A DNA stretch of 5,038 nt from an archaeon (lineage in GTDB: Archaea; Aenigmatarchaeota; Aenigmatarchaeia; GW2011-AR5; GCA-2688965). The notes beneath the pieces are model-generated. The model saw only the letters and a list, made by a program, of their open reading frames with translations. It did not search any database and was not told the DNA's origin. Positions 4,542 through 5,038 of the stretch are shown one piece after another (position 1 is the stretch's first letter; each line of letters opens with the position of its first letter). Location: positions 9,458 to 14,495 of the forward strand of contig NZEE01000006.1 of the NCBI GenBank assembly GCA_002688965.1. The letters are read 5' to 3'. The position numbers were made by a program, and so were the translations under genes.

Positions 4542-5038
4542 ATGGAAGAAATATTTAAGGTAGCAGTTAGAAACCTGTCGCACCATAAATTAAGAACAGG
4601 ACTTACTATGCTTGGCGTTATCATTGGTATAGGTGCTATTGTTGCTTTAGTTTCTTTAGGAGGAGCTTTAACTGATTCTATTGATGAACAATTTGAACAA
4701 TTGGGCTCTAAACGATTTATCGTAATGCCAAAAATGACAATGTCACTTGGACCACCTGGCGGCTCAGTTATGCTTACTGATAGAGACGTTGATACAGTTG
4801 AAAGAGTAAAAGGAGTTAAACATGCTATTCCTATATTGTATAAAATGCTTCCAGTTGAATTTAATGAAGAAGCAAGATCACTAGGCATCATGGGAATGCC
4901 TTTAGGTGAAGCTAGTAAGTTTTTTGATGATGTTATGGGATTTGAAATGAAAGAAGGGCGGATGCTAAAAACAGGAGAACGTTCAAGTGTTGTTATTGGT
5001 GGAAAACTTGCAACAGATGTATTTAGTGAAGAAGTACG
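4542..5038 (+). CDS. MacB/FtsX-type ABC permease, N-terminal part
   Basis: The first 165 codons of a permease that runs off the right edge. The start MEEIFKVAVRNLSHHKLRTGLTMLGVIIGIGAIVAL is classic for the family: an amphipathic segment, the conserved LRT, then the first membrane helix at about 20-41. After it come LGSKRFIVMP, a TDRDVDTVERVKGV helix of the kind found in MacB_PCD domains, and the late-domain pattern KEGRMLKTGERSSVVIGGKLA. This outer domain normally sits between helix 1 and three C-terminal helices, which lie beyond the window. Such permeases pair with LolD/MacB-class ATPases and use ATP to drive export or outer mechanical work, for example on lipoproteins, peptides or envelope enzymes. 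The ATPase at 2885 is the evident partner. The gene follows the Ig-like protein after 36 bases and has its own GAGGT site. The start is firm; the substrate is unknown. Confidence -1.
   Translation, partial: MEEIFKVAVRNLSHHKLRTGLTMLGVIIGIGAIVALVSLGGALTDSIDEQFEQLGSKRFIVMPKMTMSLGPPGGSVMLTDRDVDTVERVKGVKHAIPILYKMLPVEFNEEARSLGIMGMPLGEASKFFDDVMGFEMKEGRMLKTGERSSVVIGGKLATDVFSEEV

Noticed and set aside
4520..4891. Minus-strand open frame opposite the permease start
   Set aside because: It overlaps a clear MacB-type N-terminus and has no supporting signal.

Overview
The window is AT-rich, tightly packed and very probably archaeal. The strongest sign is a complete transcript-cleavage factor TFS (archaeal TFIIS/RPB9-like) with both zinc ribbons. 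Supporting signs are archaeal-type TATA boxes about 25 bases before likely transcription starts, one probably leaderless gene, and ribosome-binding sites that all fit the archaeal 16S anti-SD (complement GGAGGTGATC). An S-layer/CARDB-like secreted protein beside a MacB-type ABC transporter is also common in archaea. The lineage cannot be fixed from this sequence. A small-genome DPANN archaeon (Woesearchaeota or similar) is a guess from the low GC, the compactness and the many unrecognised genes.

Layout. Bases 1-1286 hold a three-gene minus-strand operon. In transcription order it encodes an AbrB-like DNA-binding domain fused to an ACT domain (1286-891), a 52-residue arginine-rich protein (894-736), and an unrecognised soluble protein that runs off the left edge (736-1). 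The genes overlap as ATGA and TAATG, so translation is probably coupled. Bases 1287-1547 are a divergent control region with one promoter per direction. A GTGGGAAAAAC-type motif occurs there three times, and one copy lies upstream of the TATA box of each promoter. TFS follows on the plus strand (1548-1868). Two back-to-back perfect 9-bp hairpins end its transcript (1865-1916).

Bases 1960 to the right edge form a second plus-strand operon. It encodes an unrecognised four-helix membrane protein with a large outer domain (1960-2880), a MacB/LolD-class ABC ATPase (2885-3559), a secreted and membrane-anchored protein with two Ig-like COG1361-type domains (3579-4505), and the start of a MacB/FtsX-type permease (4542 to the edge).

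How they work together. The right operon looks like a cell-envelope ABC machine. The ATPase would drive the MacB-like permease, and the Ig-like anchored protein would act outside the membrane. The first membrane protein is an unassigned partner whose topology resembles a type VII (FtsX-like) permease. The left operon looks like a regulator that may sense a small ligand through its ACT domain, co-expressed with two proteins of unknown function. It is the less explained part of the window.
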